Origin: [Synechococcus] sp. NIES-970
Lineage (GTDB): Bacteria > Cyanobacteriota > Cyanobacteriia > Cyanobacteriales > MRBY01
Reading direction: 5' to 3'
Assembly: GCA_002356215.1 (NCBI GenBank)
Contig: AP017959.1
Span: 1,240,001-1,304,000, forward strand
Length of the DNA stretch: 64,000 nt
The position numbers and the translations under genes are program-made. Positions 62,909-64,000 of this stretch are shown here, in pieces; position 1 is the first letter of the stretch; the number at the start of each line of letters is the position of its first letter. The notes below the pieces were generated by a model that made no database searches, was not told the origin of the DNA, and was given only the letters and a program-made list of their open reading frames with translations.

Positions 62909-64000
62909 ATGACATTTGACACCCTCGGTCTTTCGGCCGCACTATTGCGCGCTGTTGCCGACGAAAACTACAGTGCTGCAACCCCGATTCAACAGCAGGC
63001 GATCCCACCCATCTTGCAAGGAAAAGACATTCTCGCCAGCGCCCAGACCGGTACAGGAAAAACAGCCAGTTTTACACTCCCTCTACTCCAACTTCTGAGT
63101 GAAAATACTGCGCGAAAAGGACAACGATCGCCTAGGGCATTAATCCTCACCCCGACCCGTGAACTGGCCATCCAGGTGAGTGAAAGCGTTAACACCTACG
63201 GTAAATATTTGTCGCTGAAGACGGTGGTCGTCTTTGGGGGCGTCAATATCAATCGGCAAATCAAAGGTTTAGAACAGGGTGCAGATATTGTGGTGGCCAC
63301 ACCGGGGCGATTACTGGACCATGTGGCCCAAAAAACAGTCGATCTCTCCCGCATTGAGATTTTGGTCTTGGACGAATGCGATCGCATGTTAGATATGGGC
63401 TTTATCCGCGATATTCGCAAAATTTTGGCGAGAATCCCAGAAAATCGCCAGACATTGCTCTTTTCAGCCACATTTTCCACTGAAATTCAAAAACTAGCAA
63501 AAACATTACTCAAAAATCCAGTACAGGTTGAAGTGGCTCCCCGCAATACCGCCGCTGAACAGGTGGAGCAGGTGGTGCATCCCGTCGATCGCGATCGCAA
63601 ACGGGAATTATTGTCCTATCTCATTGGCTTTAACAATTGGCGACAGGTTTTAGTATTTACCCGCACCAAACATGGGGCGAACCGCCTGGCGGAACAATTG
63701 GCCCAGGATGGCCTAAAAACAGCAGCAATTCACGGCAATAAAAGTCAGGCCGCCCGCAGCCGCGCCTTAAACGAATTTAAACAGGGTAAGGTTCGCGTGT
63801 TGGTGGCGACAGACGTGGCCTCCCGGGGTTTGGATATTGACCAGTTGCCCCATGTGGTGAACTTTGAGCTACCCAATGTACCAGAAGATTATGTCCATCG
63901 CATCGGCCGCACAGGGCGGGCGGGCAATGAAGGCCGGGCGATTTCGCTGGTATCCCACGATGAACATCCCCTCCTAAAAGATATTGAAAAGCTGCTGAAG
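62909..64000 (+). CDS. DEAD-box RNA helicase, RhlE type (3' end missing)
   Basis: The first 364 residues of a superfamily 2 RNA helicase; the frame is still open at the window edge. The family start [19 protein letters not shown] fits RhlE. Motif Q ([13 protein letters not shown]), motif I AQTGTGKT (45-52), the GG and TPGR motifs, SAT, and [10 protein letters not shown] are present. Motif II reads DECD (155-158), not DEAD. Such helicases remodel RNA in ribosome assembly or cold stress. The start at 62909 fits the family, though an in-frame open stretch extends upstream. Confidence 0.92.
   Translation, partial: MTFDTLGLSAALLRAVADENYSAATPIQQQAIPPILQGKDILASAQTGTGKTASFTLPLLQLLSENTARKGQRSPRALILTPTRELAIQVSESVNTYGKYLSLKTVVVFGGVNINRQIKGLEQGADIVVATPGRLLDHVAQKTVDLSRIEILVLDECDRMLDMGFIRDIRKILARIPENRQTLLFSATFSTEIQKLAKTLLKNPVQVEVAPRNTAAEQVEQVVHPVDRDRKRELLSYLIGFNNWRQVLVFTRTKHGANRLAEQLAQDGLKTAAIHGNKSQAARSRALNEFKQGKVRVLVATDVASRGLDIDQLPHVVNFELPNVPEDYVHRIGRTGRAGNEGRAISLVSHDEHPLLKDIEKLLK

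Overview
The window is chromosomal DNA of a cyanobacterium. It encodes photosystem I subunits (psaD, psaF, psaJ), cytochrome b6f small subunits (petL, petG), cytochrome cM, an HLIP, a Psb34-like protein, the division protein ZipN/Ftn2, Ycf35 and a thylakoid-type FtsH. The HIP1 octamer GCGATCGC recurs throughout, inside and between genes. Protein sequences and gene neighbourhoods look like the coastal/marine Synechococcus PCC 7002 group (Picosynechococcus); that placement is inference from memory, not a search.

Layout. 1-3.2 kb: end of a DUF2997 gene, ycf35, a 4Fe-4S ferredoxin, a lipoprotein, a methyltransferase and a YbbN-like thioredoxin. 3.4-7.9 kb: psaD, trpE, a MOSC protein and a PIN-PhoH ATPase. 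7.9-12.1 kb: two tandem paralogous Ig-like/propeller proteins of unknown function, then prfB, whose full reading frame needs a programmed +1 frameshift. 12.4-14.7 kb: PRC-barrel protein, HLIP, small secreted protein, Psb34-like protein. 14.9-23 kb: GT2-TPR protein, tRNA-Thr(CGU), psaFJ divergent from tsaD, purU, recQ, a TrkA-type protein and a Na+/H+ antiporter. 23.0-24.4 kb: a solo TnpB element (IS605/IS1341 type) with recognisable ends, the only clear mobile DNA here. 24.4-31.3 kb: a solitary ketoacyl synthase, menF, a Get3d-like ATPase, petL and ftsH. 31.5-40.6 kb: DMT permease, gcvH, pepP, pdhA and a tight zipN-DUF2227-phosphoribosyltransferase run followed by an acyltransferase. 40.7-49 kb: TolB-like lipoprotein, comM, an FAD oxidoreductase, an LCP protein, moeB-rhodanese and a group 2 sigma factor. 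49.4-60.2 kb: priA, nadC, an LpxB-like protein, an RsbU-type phosphatase, GT2 and a class A PBP. 60.4-64 kb: petG, cytM, a membrane protein, an SDR and a DEAD-box helicase cut by the window end.

Most of this is core, not accessory, DNA, and I found no CRISPR array, prophage, defence island or biosynthetic cluster. Genes are short-spaced, often convergent with overlapping stop codons. The photosynthetic functions (PSI subunits, b6f small subunits, cytochrome cM, FtsH, HLIP, Psb34-like, phylloquinone synthesis through MenF) are scattered as single genes. The observations most worth following are the TnpB element and its predicted guide RNA, the prfB recoding site, the Get3d-like ATPase with an arginine in its P-loop, the tandem paralogue pair, the extended Psb34-like protein, the duplicated ferredoxin N-terminus, and plus-strand terminator-like signals that suggest unannotated small RNAs. 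I cannot claim a wholly new system.
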